NCBI GenBank assembly: GCA_039707655.1
Contig: CM077666.1
Location: 399,547,886 to 399,611,885, forward strand
Origin: Elymus sibiricus
Lineage: Eukaryota; Streptophyta; Magnoliopsida; Poales; Poaceae
Direction: 5' to 3'
Length of the DNA stretch: 64,000 nucleotides
The stretch's first letter is position 1; every line of letters begins with the position of its first letter. The position numbers and the translations under genes are program-made. Of the stretch, positions 33,694 through 44,670 are shown piece after piece. The notes beneath the pieces were generated by a model. The model saw only the letters and a program-made list of their open reading frames with translations. It made no database searches and was not told the origin of the DNA.

Positions 33694-36600
33694 ATGAGCA
33701 GCACTCTGCTTCGGGTCTGCCCGTCCGAGCTCAAGATCCCCTGTAGGTGCTCTCAAGAACCACTCCTACCCCTACCTAAATTCAGCGGCGCTTCTCGGTG
33801 CTCTCTTGGGCTGATTTTCTTCTCCTTGCTTGTTCACTGCGGCCTGATCGAGAAGACGAGGTCAAGAGGCAGCGATCGTGCTGCATGCAGCTCATCAACA
33901 AGACCGACAAGTACGTGGCGTTCAAGGTGAATAACTGAATGCCCTCCTCTTTGTCCTCTGCTGCTACCCTGTCTGTCTGCGGTGCATTGGGTGGGAGGGT
34001 GACGGATTTGCGATGGCTCCGAATTCCAATCCGCAGGTGAAGACGACGAACCCGAGGAAGTACTCGGTGCGCCACACCTGCGGCATACTGCTGCCCCGGA
34101 GCTCCTGCAGTGTCACAGGTGCGGTTCGCTTAACTGATTCATCGGTTTGTGTCATCGTTGCTGAAGCGCTGGGATCGGTTTAGTTACGATGCAGGCTCCC
34201 AGGGACTTGCAGCTGGATCACCATTGCAAGGACAAATTCCTCGTGCAGAGCGCCGTGGCCCGGGACGGGGCGACCATGAGAGATCTCGTCCCTGAACTGG
34301 TAAGTTCATGTGGTTCTCCTTCTGACTGATGGATGCCTGTTTATGCGGTACGTTTTCTCCAGCGTAATGCGACGGTTTGTGCAGTTCACTAGGGCGCCGG
34401 GCAGGCTGATCGAGGAGTTCAAGCTGCGGGTGGTTTACATTGCTGCCAATCCCCCCTCGCCGGTGCCCGAGGAGGCAGAGGAGGACGACGCATCCCCTCG
34501 GTCAGAGGCGACGATGGGCTATGAGGCGAAAGTGTCGTCAGCGTTTGATGCTGTGAGTGATAACATCACTGTTCTTTTGTGCTGCATCAAAAACAATATC
34601 ATGCATTTTCTTCTGACCATGTGTTCATTTGCTTCCCAGGCATGTAGATACGTAGATGATTCTGGAGCCAAACTTTCATCTACCAAGGTAATTCATTCCC
34701 CAGTCAAAACACACTGCACACTGACAAATATCTGAACACATATCAAAACTCATGCAGTTCTACAAATATCTGAACTCATGGCCAAACATATCTGAACACA
34801 TTTTTCTGAAGTGTCTCGTTTGTAGTAGATGATGTTGGATAATGAGCAACTAGTATTCACTGTGTGCCAAAGGCCAGTACATATACATGTGAGGTATTAC
34901 AAGCGGTAGTACCGCACACGGAGCGGTAGTACCGCCTCGGGCGGTAGTACCGCACTCGGAGCGGTAGTACCGCCTCGGGCGGTAGTACCGCACAGAACAC
35001 ACCAAACACACATCTAACACACCCCCTCAAACTCATGGTGGATCAACAACACTGAGTTTGGAGAGAAAGAAGCCATGCTGCGCTCGAGTCTGTGCCTTCG
35101 TGAAGAAGTCCGCCAACTGTAACTCAGAGGGCACATAGTGAAGAGCCAGTGTCTGATCCTGCACAGCAGCACGTACAAAGTGGGCATCCACACCGATGTG
35201 CTTGGTGAGCTCATGCTTCACCGGGTCACGCGCAATACTGATAGCACCGGTACTGTCTGACAGTAAGGGAGTCGATGTAGTAGCAGACACACCAAAGTTC
35301 TCAAGTAACCATCGTAACCAGATCACCTCAGCCGTCAGCATAGCCATCGCTCGCAACTCAGCCTCTGTACTCGAGCGAGAAACCGCAGTCTGTTTCTTTG
35401 TCTTCCAGGCAATAAGAGAGCCACCAAGGAAGACACAGTAAGCAGACAGCGAGCGTCGATCAGAGGGATCACTAGCCCACGTAGCATCAGAGTAGGCCTG
35501 GAGCTCGAGAGAATTGGAGCGAGGAAAGAAAAGGCGATGAGAGATCGTGCCACGAAGATATCGTAGAACACGGAGGAGGTGACTAGTGGACAGAGGTGGG
35601 GGCTGAAACAAACTGACTGAGAATGTGGACAGGATAGGAGATGTCAGGACGCGTAATAGCAAGATAGACAAGGCTCCCAACGAGGTGGCGATAGCGAGTG
35701 GGATTAGGAAGAGGGTCACCATCAGAAGCACGAAGCTGAACGTTGAGCTCCATAGGAGTCACAACAGTGCGCTCATCACCGAGAGCGGCACGAGTAAGAA
35801 GATCCTGAATATATTTTTCCTGGGAGATGAAGAAGCCTGCAGAGGTCTCAGAAATCTCGATCCCAAGAAAGTAGCGAAGAGGACCAAGATCAGACATCAG
35901 AAACTGTTCCCGGAGGCGGGCCTTAACAAAGGCAATATACTCAGAATCGTCACCAGTGATGATCATGTCATCCACATATAGAAGGAGAAGAGTCCGACCA
36001 CGAGAAGAGGTGTGGACAAACAGTGCTGGATCATGATCACTGGGCAAGAAGCCAGCGGCAGTAACGACAGAGGCGAACCGCGAGAACCAGGCGCGAGGGG
36101 CCTGTTTAAGACCATAGAGGGAGCGGCAAAGTCGGCAGACCATACCATCAAGAGCATAGTACCCCGGTGGTGGCTGCATATAAACCTCCTCACGCAACTC
36201 ACCATTGAGAAAAGCGTTCTGGACATCAAGCTGAGATACAGACCAATGACGAACAGAAGCCACAGCAAGGAGAGTGCGGACAGTGGTCATGTGGGCCACA
36301 GGAGCGAATGTCTCATCATAATCGCGTCCCTGCTCCTGCTGAAAGCCACGAGCCACAAGACGAGCTTTGTATCGCTCAAGGGAACCATCGGAGCGAGTCT
36401 TAATCTTATAGACCCACTTGCAGGTGATGGGACGAACACCGGAGGGAAGAGAAACCAGATCCCACGTGCCATTGCGCTCAAGCGCCGCAAGCTCCTCGGC
36501 CATCGCAAGCTGCCATTCAGGCTGAGTCATGGCAGCCCGATAGGTGGTGGGCTCAGCAATGGTAGAAAGACAATACCTGTCAGGAGAATAGCGATCAGGT

Positions 36601-39600
36601 GGGGGACAAGGCCTAACACGGAGGTTATGGACCGGCGAAGGCGTGAGAGGAGGTGCACTGGAAGTAGAGGGCACATCAGTAGGATCATCCACAGCACGAG
36701 GACGACGAGTGTAGTGGAGAGGAAACGGGGAGTGAGGTCGAAAGACTGGGGAGGAGGGTGGGGAGGGAGGGGATGGTGGAGATGAGGAAGAGGAGGAGGA
36801 GGGAGGGGATGGTGGAACCGGTGGTGTAGGGGGACGCACCGGGGTTGAGGGAAGAACAGGAGGCATAGAGGGAGATGTGTCGGGAAGGAGGAGGAAGGAA
36901 ATATCTTCCACGGAAAAGCTCGAGGAGGAGGGACGTGGATAGTAAGAACGAGACTCATCAAACGTCACATCACGAGAAATGCGTAGACGGCGACCAATAG
37001 GATCCCAACAGCGATAGCCCTTGTGCTCATCACTGTAGCCAAGGAAAACACACTCAACGGACTGAGCAGTCAACTTGGTTCGTTCTCGCGGAGCAAGAAG
37101 AACATAGCACACGCATCCAAACATACGAAGAGCGGAGTAGTCAGGAGAGCGACCAGAGAGACGCTCCATAGGAATACCACCCTTCAAGGCAGCCGAAGGC
37201 TGAATGTTGATGAGGTGGGTGGATGCGGAAACGGCCTCAGCCCAAAAATGGGGTGGAAGAGAGGTGGCGATCATCATCGCCCGAGCCGTCTCAAGCAAAT
37301 GGCGATGTTTGCGTTCAGCAACGCCATTCTGAGCATGTGCACCAGGGCAAGAGAATTGGGCAAGAGTACCCTGCTCCGCAAGAAAACCACGCAACATGTG
37401 AGAGATATACTCTCCAGCTGAGTCAGCACGGAAGATACGGACAGGCGTGGAAAATTGAGTGCGAACCATGGCAGCAAAACGCTTGTATATGGGGAGAACC
37501 TCGCTGCGAGATTTCATACAATAAAGCCAAGTGTAGCGAGAGAAATCATCAATAAACAGAACATAGTAGCGATGACCCCCTTTCGAGTCAAAAGGAGCAG
37601 GACCCCATACATCAGAATGAACTAAGTCAAAAGGGCGCTGAGATACAGACTCACTGGTAGGATAAGGTAACTGAGTCTGTTTGCCAAGCCTACAACCATC
37701 ACAATGCAACGAAACATCACCGGAGACAGACCCTAAGACGCCTTGGTGTACTAATGAGGACAAGCGAGAGCCACAGATGTGACCAAGTCGATGATGCCAC
37801 TGCTGGAAGGACGCAGAAGAGGAGGCAGCAAGAGCATGAGAGCTGGCGGATGTGGTAGCAGCGGAAGGAACACGAAGCCAGTCAACCTCCCAAAGGCCCT
37901 CAGACTCACGGCGCCGAGGGCCACCGCCAACCAGAGCCTGAGTGCGACGATCCTGAACAGAACAAGAGTCGGCATCAAGAATGACACGACAGCCAGAATC
38001 AGTAAGTTGGGCAGCGGAAAAGAGATTCATGGTAAGACGAGGAACATGAGAAACACTAGGAACCGAAAAAGACGGAGTGGAAAGGATGCCACGACTAGCA
38101 ACAGGAAGAGGTGTGCCATCGGCAGTGAGAACATTAAGAGGAAAATCAAGAGGTCGAAGAGAAGATAAAGCAGAGGAATCAGAAGACATATGAAAAGAAG
38201 CTCCAGAATCCAGAACCCACGAGGATGTACCTGACTGAGTATGCTCCGGCGGGGGCGGAGTTGTGGTGGCAGTCACAGCGGCAACAGAACCCGTCGAGGA
38301 AGAGTCGGAGGAAGCCAGGAGGCGCTTGAGCCGCACAATGTCCTGATCAGTGAGTGACGGAGTCGAGGAAGGTGCATGAGTCCCACTGGAAGATCGCCTC
38401 TGGTCTCGCTGTTTCTGGCGACACTCAGACTCTGGGTGACCTGGCCTGGAGCAGTAGCCACAGAAGGTGTCACGGCGCGATCGGCCCTTCTCAGCATAAG
38501 GAGGGCGACCCACCCCCCCTGAAGGTGTGGGCAGGAGCGGTGGAGTGGTGAGGCGAGCAGACGACACAGGAGCTCGGGCAGCAAGAACAGTGGGAACCAC
38601 AAGCAGACCAGCAGAACGGAGGCGTGTCTCCTCAGCACGAAGCTCTGCAAGCACCTCCGAAATAGGAACACGACCACGAGCAAGTAGGTGAGCACGCCGA
38701 GGCTCAAACTCTGGACGAAGGCGAGATAAGAACTCATGGAGGCGATGAAACTCCAAGTCCGACCGCACAGTCTGGCAACAACGGCAAGTACCACAAACAA
38801 CCGTCCGGAGAGAGTCAAGCTGGCGCCAGATGGCAGAGCTCTGTGAGTAGAACTCGTCGACAGAAGAGTCACCCTGCTGAAGAGCGTGCTCCTGACGCAC
38901 CACAGATAAGTAGAGAGCATCACCAGATGGCTGATATCGCTGACAAAGATAGGACCACATCGCAGCAACAGGACCGAGACCCATGAACTCAGACGCAAAC
39001 TGAGGTAAGACACTCGCAGTGAGAACAGCAGCAGCTCGAGCATCATCGTTGCACCACTGAGTGTAAGCAGACAGATCATCTCGGTAAACAGCAAGAGCAT
39101 CTGAGTAGGCAGATACCTGCTGATCATAAGCATCAACCGCAGCATCGTCAAGGGCCTTGGCTGTATCCCGATCAGCCTGAGAAGCATCAGCAGCAAGAAC
39201 AGGCGGCACCGGCGGGGTAGGAGCCACAGGTGCAACAGGGCAAGGCGGACAGGGAACCTCGCCAGAGAGAACGCCCCACAGGAGAAGACCGCGCATGTGG
39301 ATGCGCATGAAACCCACAAACTCAGCATAGTTGGTGCCATCGAAGATCACCGAGCACCGAGGAACAGCCACATAGCCCGACGAAGACATGACGCCTGAGT
39401 GCGCGGTAGTACCGCACTTCTCAGCGGTAGTACCGCTTCAGACGGTAGTACCGCTCTTGTGCAGCGGTAGTACCGCGCTGCGCAGGGCGGTAGTACCGCT
39501 ATGCTAAGCGGTAGTACCGCTTGTGCGATACTTCCGCGGTCCAGTGCCGTGGGCACTTCCGCTTATTTTTAGTCGTCTGGTATGCCTGGCCTTCAAGCGG

Positions 39601-42069
39601 AAGTAGAGCGGCAGTAACGGGCGGTAGTACCGCTTCGGGCGGTAGTACCGCGCTTGCCAGCGGTAGTACCGCGCAGCGCCGCTGAATCGGGATCGGGATC
39701 GACCAAATCGCTGCCGAGCGAGGAGGAGCAGGGAGGGCGGGCGCAGGACGACGCGGAGGTGAGCCCGGGCGAGGGGGGGGGGCCTGGCGGACGGGGGCGT
39801 CCGAAGCCGGCACGGTCAGGGGCGGCCGGGTCGTCCGCGAGCAGGGGCCGGCCGGCGCGAGCAGGGGCGGCCGGAGACCGGGCTGGCGCGAGGCAGAGGC
39901 GGCCGGCGACCGGCGCGGCGCGGGGTAGAGGACGGGGAGGAGCAGCCGCGGCCGCGCGGGGCAGAGACGTCGGCCGGAGTTGCTCTAGCGGCAGCGACGG
40001 TGGAGGTGGAGGAGGAACCTGGCATCTGATACCATGTTGGATAATGAGCAACTAGTATTCACTGTGGGCCAAAGGCCAGTACATATACATGTGAGGTATT
40101 ACAAGCGGTAGTACCGCACACAGAGCGGTAGTACCGCATTCGGAGTGGTAGTACCGCCTCGGGCGGTAGTACCGCACAGAACACACCAAACACACATCTA
40201 ACAGATGATAGATCGAATTCATTAAATACTGTTCATTGAGTTAGTACTCAGAATCATTTTGTGGATAACTAAAAATATATATCCATTGTATTATTTTGAC
40301 CTATTTCTATTGCATGTTTTTGTTTAGGGTGCCTCTGTAGTATCGACGCTTGTTGCAGAAAAAGTATATACAAGAGAAGAAAATCAGAAAAAACTTCAGC
40401 AAGATATGGTAAGACCCCATTCAGATTCCTTTTTATACTCCTTAGATGGTGTTCAATTACTGTAATTCAAATACATACTAATCTTAGTGTAACATCCAAC
40501 ATCATTTTCTTAAATCATGTTACTTCTCCTTATAGTAGTATTCATGCAAATCCAATGGGATATCATGATGGTTCCAAAATGAAAAATGAAGGTAATAAAT
40601 GTTAATGTTGGAATGAATATGATTTGCTCCTAAAAATATAGACAAACTCTGAAATTATGATAGAAAATTATGCGAATGCCTCGATGCAAGGAAAATATTT
40701 ATCATGACATAAAACATAAAATTTTATTTTGACCTCTCAACTATTATTCATGTTTTGTTTTGGCCCATGAAGTTTAAAACCAGATAAATTTGACAGTTAG
40801 CTTCTAATATTGAACAAATTGTGTCTCTGGTCGCACTTGAAGCAGTATGGCCAATGCGTGGACATGGTCCGGCAACCATTTCAAGTGACCATGTCCACAC
40901 ATTGGATTTTTTTAATGAGTTTTCCATAAATAATTAAAAGGAAAAATTTGCTGGTGTGGATAGGGTGTATGTTGAGATAAATGTCGTAGTGGGGATGACT
41001 CTCTTAGGTATATAGTATTATATAAAAATATAGGGATTTAACAAGAAGCTAAAAATGCATACATATTCAAAGAAACCAGCTAATTCGTGAAAAAGATGTT
41101 TATTCGGCATATATTGCCACAGTTCCCATTTTTCTCATAATTCTTTGCTAACTTATCTTGAGTTATCTCAATTTTTTAGTATTTCCCGAGTAATACTTGT
41201 TTTTTTTCTTATTTTTGTATTTTACAATATCTTTTTGTTTTTTGGAATCCACCCACTTTTTTGCATATTTTAAATACAAATTTGTAAGTTGGGCACAAAA
41301 TTCTAGATCTTCAACCTGACTAGCAAAACACGTGTAACATGCCATAAAAACATATATGTTCAGAAAGTTCATTCGACGGAGAATTTAAAGATAAATTTTT
41401 TGCGGCCCATAACATGTTTTCTAGTCAAATTGAAGACCTAAAAACCTTGTCCAACTTACAACCCGGATAGAGGTAGTAACAATTTATATATTTGTGTGCT
41501 GATTGGGCACCGATCTGATTGAGTTCAGTGACCACATATGTTAGGTATTGAAAGTTAAGTGCCAAACTTAACCAATCGTTGAGAGATAATGAACTCTACC
41601 AATAGTTTTTTTAGGGATAAAAATAAAGATGAAGCACTGACTTCACTTTTTCCAGTAGTGACAAACTGACAATCCAGTAAGACTATCAAAACTACACCTT
41701 TGATCGATAAGGTAAGCACCGGCATTTGGTGATAACTCCCGCAAAAAAAAAGACATAAGGGTTAAGGAAAGCAAACTAGTAATATTTTAATGAGGTTCTC
41801 TGTGAAGCCAATTAACATGTGGGGTCACGAAATTGTGGGGCACCTTTGTCCATTGAAATATCTAATGTTCTGATTTCTAAATGATTGCCTATGCAGGTAT
41901 GTATTTTATTTATTACTGTCAGATATCTGAACATTTCATCTTGGCCTTATTTCAGGAACTGCTTAGGGAAGCAGGATCACCTCAACAGGGTTTCTCCGTA
42001 ATGTTTGTGCTGCTAGTTTTCATGTCATCTGTCTTCATCGGACACTTGATGAAGCACATAAAGGTTTAG
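33694..42069 (+). CDS. VAP27: VAP27/VAMP-associated protein (MSP domain, tail-anchored), eight exons
   Basis: Coding exons: 33694-33742, 33856-33926, 34037-34118, 34184-34299, 34385-34552, 34640-34687, 40328-40408 and 41956-42069. All junctions are GT-AG and the phases join to 729 nt, i.e. 242 residues plus stop. VAPs anchor in the ER membrane and bind partners at ER contact sites through the MSP domain (residues ~5-125). Seen here are [12 protein letters not shown] at the start, the core [28 protein letters not shown] and [20 protein letters not shown]. An acidic linker, a short coiled-coil stretch (exon 7) and a C-terminal membrane anchor ([20 protein letters not shown], ~217-236) follow. 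'VRHTCGIL' replaces the usual 'VRPNTGVV', which may affect partner binding. Intron 6 (5.6 kb) contains an antisense Copia; intron 7 is 1.5 kb. Splice sites are predicted by eye. Confidence 0.93.
34833..35019 (-). repeat. 3' LTR of the intronic Copia
   Basis: Ends TGTTGG and CTAACA on the plus strand. Next to it on the internal side is the polypurine tract TTTGAGGGGGTG (minus sense, ~35020-35031). It contains five copies of the palindrome (34903-34991) and, about a dozen bases downstream in minus sense, a TATA-like ATGTATATGTAC (~34878-34890). Confidence 0.92.
35033..35620 (-). pseudogene. RNase H part of the intronic Copia pol, out of frame
   Basis: It continues the upstream polyprotein after a single-step frame change near 35590. 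The frame holds [52 protein letters not shown] and HVDAHFVR-like RNase H motifs and ends shortly before the polypurine tract. The break is a small insertion or deletion. It has no start of its own, so it would not be made as a separate protein. Confidence 0.88.
35583..39389 (-). CDS. Gag-pol polyprotein of the intronic Copia, cut short by a frameshift in RNase H
   Basis: 1268 codons from ATG 39389. It has a Copia gag domain with zinc knuckle [14 protein letters not shown] at about residue 310, protease ([11 protein letters not shown]), GAG-pre-integrase zinc motif (HHRLGH and CDGCRLGK), and integrase core ([10 protein letters not shown], then FRADSAGEY with the Glu in [10 protein letters not shown]). 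A Pro/Ser-rich linker leads to RT ([16 protein letters not shown] and [10 protein letters not shown]) and the start of RNase H. The frame ends at a TAG (35583-35585) soon after [13 protein letters not shown]. The missing RNase H continues at once in another frame (next entry). Gag, protease, integrase and RT look intact; only RNase H is disconnected, so the copy is defective but recent. Confidence 0.92.
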   Translation of the reverse strand: MSSSGYVAVPRCSVIFDGTNYAEFVGFMRIHMRGLLLWGVLSGEVPCPPCPVAPVAPTPPVPPVLAADASQADRDTAKALDDAAVDAYDQQVSAYSDALAVYRDDLSAYTQWCNDDARAAAVLTASVLPQFASEFMGLGPVAAMWSYLCQRYQPSGDALYLSVVRQEHALQQGDSSVDEFYSQSSAIWRQLDSLRTVVCGTCRCCQTVRSDLEFHRLHEFLSRLRPEFEPRRAHLLARGRVPISEVLAELRAEETRLRSAGLLVVPTVLAARAPVSSARLTTPPLLPTPSGGVGRPPYAEKGRSRRDTFCGYCSRPGHPESECRQKQRDQRRSSSGTHAPSSTPSLTDQDIVRLKRLLASSDSSSTGSVAAVTATTTPPPPEHTQSGTSSWVLDSGASFHMSSDSSALSSLRPLDFPLNVLTADGTPLPVASRGILSTPSFSVPSVSHVPRLTMNLFSAAQLTDSGCRVILDADSCSVQDRRTQALVGGGPRRRESEGLWEVDWLRVPSAATTSASSHALAASSSASFQQWHHRLGHICGSRLSSLVHQGVLGSVSGDVSLHCDGCRLGKQTQLPYPTSESVSQRPFDLVHSDVWGPAPFDSKGGHRYYVLFIDDFSRYTWLYCMKSRSEVLPIYKRFAAMVRTQFSTPVRIFRADSAGEYISHMLRGFLAEQGTLAQFSCPGAHAQNGVAERKHRHLLETARAMMIATSLPPHFWAEAVSASTHLINIQPSAALKGGIPMERLSGRSPDYSALRMFGCVCYVLLAPRERTKLTAQSVECVFLGYSDEHKGYRCWDPIGRRLRISRDVTFDESRSYYPRPSSSSFSVEDISFLLLPDTSPSMPPVLPSTPVRPPTPPVPPSPPSSSSSSSPPSPPSPPSSPVFRPHSPFPLHYTRRPRAVDDPTDVPSTSSAPPLTPSPVHNLRVRPCPPPDRYSPDRYCLSTIAEPTTYRAAMTQPEWQLAMAEELAALERNGTWDLVSLPSGVRPITCKWVYKIKTRSDGSLERYKARLVARGFQQEQGRDYDETFAPVAHMTTVRTLLAVASVRHWSVSQLDVQNAFLNGELREEVYMQPPPGYYALDGMVCRLCRSLYGLKQAPRAWFSRFASVVTAAGFLPSDHDPALFVHTSSRGRTLLLLYVDDMIITGDDSEYIAFVKARLREQFLMSDLGPLRYFLGIEISETSAGFFISQEKYIQDLLTRAALGDERTVVTPMELNVQLRASDGDPLPNPTRYRHLVGSLVYLAITRPDISYPVHILSQFVSAPTSVH
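39403..39672. repeat. GCGGTA-S-TACCGC array in the leader of the intronic Copia
   Basis: About nine copies of the palindrome or one-base variants in two clusters, directly before the gag ATG at 39389 in minus sense. It is separate from the arrays inside this element's LTRs. Confidence 0.9.
40022..40034 (-). other. Primer-binding site of the intronic Copia
   Basis: TGGTATCAGATGC in minus sense, directly adjoining the LTR. The first ten bases match the complement of the initiator tRNA-Met 3' end. Confidence 0.8.
40035..40203 (-). repeat. 5' LTR of the intronic Copia
   Basis: Same ends as its mate but 18 bp shorter: it has four palindrome copies (40105-40175) instead of five. The TATA-like site lies at ~40080-40092. 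Confidence 0.92.
40851..40905. repeat. 19-bp stem hairpin in intron 7 of the VAP27-like gene
   Basis: CCAATGCGTGGACATGGTC (40851-40869) and GACCATGTCCACACATTGG (40887-40905) are inverted with one mismatch around a 17-base loop. Weaker pairing (cacttgaa/ttcaagtg) lies around it. No target duplication was seen. Confidence 0.7.
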
Positions 42070-42430
42070 TCACATAATAAGTACCGCAACACAGGCGCTA
42101 GGACTAGAAACCGATCCAGTTCCTGTCAATTTTACATAGGAAGAACATGCATCAAGTGCATGTATATATGGTTCATCAGTTGCAGAGTTTTGTCATGTTG
42201 ATTCGATTTTGTAGGAGTTTCAGAGTTGCTTTTCTATGTGATACGCAGTGTCAAGATTCGATCTTGTAGGAGTTTCAGAATTACTCTTCACATGTGTATG
42301 AAGTGTATGTTCACGGCAATTCAACACATCTGGAAGCTACTGAAGATAAAAGAAGAGAATCATACAGATGACATCATCTGAAGCACAGAATTCGCATGTT
42401 ATTATTTTCCCATCAGGTTTGCACAGACAG
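42070..42430. other. Convergent 3' region of the VAP27-like gene and the peptide gene
   Basis: It must hold both 3' UTRs. It contains a direct repeat, GATTCGAT(T/C)TTGTAGGAGTTTCAGA, near 42200 and 42255. No clear AATAAA signal was found; plant signals are often degenerate. Confidence 0.5.
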
Positions 42431-42793
42431 TTAGACAGAGGGGGATCCATCATGCCAGGTCGGGGGGTAGCGTTGCTCGTTCGCTTGTGGCGCCGGCGGC
42501 GCGAATTGGCGGGGCTGCGCCCTCTTGATTTCCCCAAGACCGTCGGGTTGATGGCGATCAGGCGTCTCCTCACCTGATGCAAACAACAGAATCGATTTCT
42601 GATGTCGGCCAAAAAAGTGCAGGCGATTTACTTTGTTTATTATTTGGATCTGAAGAGAGGAAGTACCTGCAGCGATGCGAGCGCGGTGCTCGTGGACGAT
42701 CCTTGCGGACTCCAGCGGCGAAGCCATGAGCGATGCTAGCACAAGGAAACAGAAGAGGATTTTGGCCATGGCCACGGGGAGAGGCTTCGTCAT
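42431..42793 (-). CDS. Small secreted-peptide-like gene, probably two exons
   Basis: The ORF starts at ATG 42793, or at the in-frame ATG 42769, which is followed at once by the hydrophobic ILFCFLVLASLMA. An Ala/Ser-type cleavage region (SPLESARIV) comes next, so the product is probably secreted. A GT-AG intron fits at 42574-42666 (93 nt, AT-rich, a multiple of three). Exons 42667-42793 and 42431-42573 then give 89 residues, while reading through gives 120; both frames stay open. The mature part is basic, Gln/Pro-rich and ends NEQRYPPTWHDGSPSV. I do not recognise a known peptide family. A TATA-like CTATAATAC lies near 42895. It is convergent with the VAP27-like gene, 361 bp apart. Confidence 0.6.
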   Translation of the reverse strand: MTKPLPVAMAKILFCFLVLASLMASPLESARIVHEHRARIAAGTSSLQIQIINKVNRLHFFGRHQKSILLFASGEETPDRHQPDGLGEIKRAQPRQFAPPAPQANEQRYPPTWHDGSPSV

Positions 42794-43433
42794 GGATGAT
42801 GGATTTGGTTCTTGCGGGCTGGCGGCTTTGATGTGCCCCCTGTAAGTTGAAGTTCAGTGGGAAGAATATGCCGATAACCTGTAATGTGGTAAGAGTATTA
42901 TAGATGTCCAATAATAAAAGGGACGCGCATAATGCGTGACCGTCCCCCCTAATCGCCGCGGCGCGGCGTAGTTATCCAATAATAAAAAGGATGCGCGTGT
43001 GCGTGTGCAAAGGTCTGCGCGTGACCGTTCGCGCTGGAACGATCCGGAGTCAACCTGGCAGTCGGGTCGGGTTTGATCAGGCTGACCTAAACCAAACCCA
43101 TGCCCGAATACACTATGGGGTGCATCCCTCGCCCACAACCCTACCCATGGGTAGGATGTTAGACCCATGCCCGAACCCATCGGGTCACCCGACCCTATAG
43201 GGCGCCCATCGGGTTAGAGCAAAAACAATTATTTTTCCGCTATTTGGTCCCAAAAAAAGGTGACACACGAACGGCTACCTGTCCCTGAGTTGTGGTTGTG
43301 TTATATATAGGCATCCATCCCTTTGCTTTCTGATTCCGTGAGCGAGGTGGTACTAATTCCATCTAGAGTACTGCGCTAGAGCATCGTAGTAAGTACCAAG
43401 GGCCAGCCAGAGTCATGGGCCGGATGCTTTTAG
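42794..43433. other. Intergenic: promoter side of the peptide gene, then hAT-like 'cccatgggta' repeats
   Basis: Near 42910 and 42976 there is a short direct duplication ('tccaataataaaa' plus 'gcgcg' and 'gtgaccgt'). From ~43040 to 43215 the sequence is built from 'acccatgggta', 'cccgaaccc' and 'atcgggt', resembling sub-terminal repeats of plant hAT elements. The same motif resumes at 44880 and 54037. No gene is seen. Confidence 0.45.
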
Positions 43434-44670
43434 CTTCTTTTTTTTTGAGAAAAGAGCTGCTTTATTCATAACAAAAGATTACAGAGACACCCTCAAAAAA
43501 GAAAGAAAATACACCAGAGAACACAACTGGGCAACTCCCAGAACATCGCCGGACATCGCATAGAACACCGCTGCCGACCCAAGAGCACATCGAAGCTGAA
43601 GACGACGCCAAGCTCACTTGCCGCCCCAGGGGTACCAAGACCCCCACCTTCAAGGTTTTAACGCCGCATGAGTCACCCGACGCCGGGCGGGATCTCATAT
43701 CGATGAACGCATATCGGCAGCGACAATAAGAGCCATCCACAGCAGCAGCACACTCTGAGGGAACCACGCTGTCCAAACGAGACCGAAGAGGAAGAAGAAG
43801 ACCAGCGTCTTTTGAGAGAGGCTCAAGCCATCCACCGCCGGCGCCGAGGACGACCAGCAGCAAAAGAGCCAGAACCCAACCTCCGGCCAGACGAAGGAAG
43901 GGGGAACCATACTCGCGAGCTCCCCGATGAAGTCTTCCCTGGCCAGACTTCACCGGACGGAGAGGGAGCCGGAGGAAGCAAACGCCGCACCACCCCCTCC
44001 CCTCCGCAGGAAGACGCCGGTGATAAGGCACAACACCACCCACAACCCAGCGCCGCCAAGGGCACCGCCGAGGAGGAGGGAGGGCGGCGGATCCATTATT
44101 TCCAGCCGGCATCGAATCCTCCACCACATCGACGCCGCCGACCCACACGTACGGCGGTGAAGTCATCACCAAATCGACGCCGATGCGAACTGCCACAAAC
44201 CTGTACAACGCGAGAATCTCCTCACCGACGACACGAGCACCAGCAAAGTGGGGAAGGAGCCCCCGCCTGAAAACGCCCAAACCGACCACCGCCACCACCT
44301 CGCCAGCCGGATCTGGCCTCACACCACCAAGATCAACCACGCCGCCGCAGAGGACAGCATATGGAGGAAAGAAGCGCTCAACCAAACGAAAAAAGAACGC
44401 CGCCACCACCTCCCTCCGAGCGCTGGCGGCACACACACCTACAACCACCCACTGTACAGGCCGAAAAAGAAGCACCGGGGCTCCCTCACCCTCCCGCCGC
44501 CGGAGCAGCCGGGGGAGGGGAAGGGAGCCCGCGGGCTCGCGGCGAGCGCGGGGATTTCTCTGGTCGCCTCCGAGATCTCCTCTCCCTACTGCAGCGAAGG
44601 GATAAGGAGAGAGTCGGTCGGTGATGCTTGCACGGGCGAAACATGAGCTGGGTGCTTTTCTTTTCGAAGG
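43434..44670 (-). mobile_element. LINE-like (non-LTR) fragment with oligo(A) tail
   Basis: In minus sense the 3' end reads ATGAATAAAGCAGCTCTTTT and then an oligo(A) run. Imperfect ~19-bp direct repeats (43415-43433 'atgggccggatgctttt' and 44671-44689 'atgggccaggtgcttct') look like an aged target duplication. The interior is GC-rich, with a 337-codon frame (43462-44475) that has no RT or endonuclease motif and no clear homology, so it is not called as a gene. Confidence 0.55.

Larger units (their letters stand above)
34833..40203 (-). mobile_element. Copia retrotransposon with short LTRs in intron 6 of the VAP27-like gene
   Basis: A nearly complete element antisense to the host gene: LTRs of 187 and 169 bp, perfect TSD GATGA (34828-34832 and 40204-40208), an initiator tRNA-Met type primer-binding site, a GC-rich leader, one gag-pol ORF and a polypurine tract. 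By eye the LTRs differ by four substitutions plus one 18-bp repeat unit, so the insertion is fairly young. The lineage is not assigned with confidence; the short LTRs and Cys-rich gag fit Ale/Ivana-type Copia. Confidence 0.93.

Noticed and set aside
33366..33746. 126-codon frame overlapping VAP27 exon 1
   Set aside because: It lies in the presumed leader, reads through the exon 1 splice donor in another frame and has no domain.
38273..39340. 355-codon frame opposite-phase to the intronic Copia gag
   Set aside because: Shadow of the gag-pol frame in GC-rich sequence, Leu-rich without domain content.
42337..42612. Alternative minus-strand frame (RRRLIAINPTV...) over the peptide gene's second exon
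   Set aside because: No canonical splice joins it in frame to the signal-peptide exon; alternative acceptors lead to early stops.
43462..44475. 337-codon minus-strand frame
   Set aside because: It lies in a retroposon-like fragment, has Val/Gly/Arg-biased composition and no recognised domain; kept as part of the element, not as a gene.
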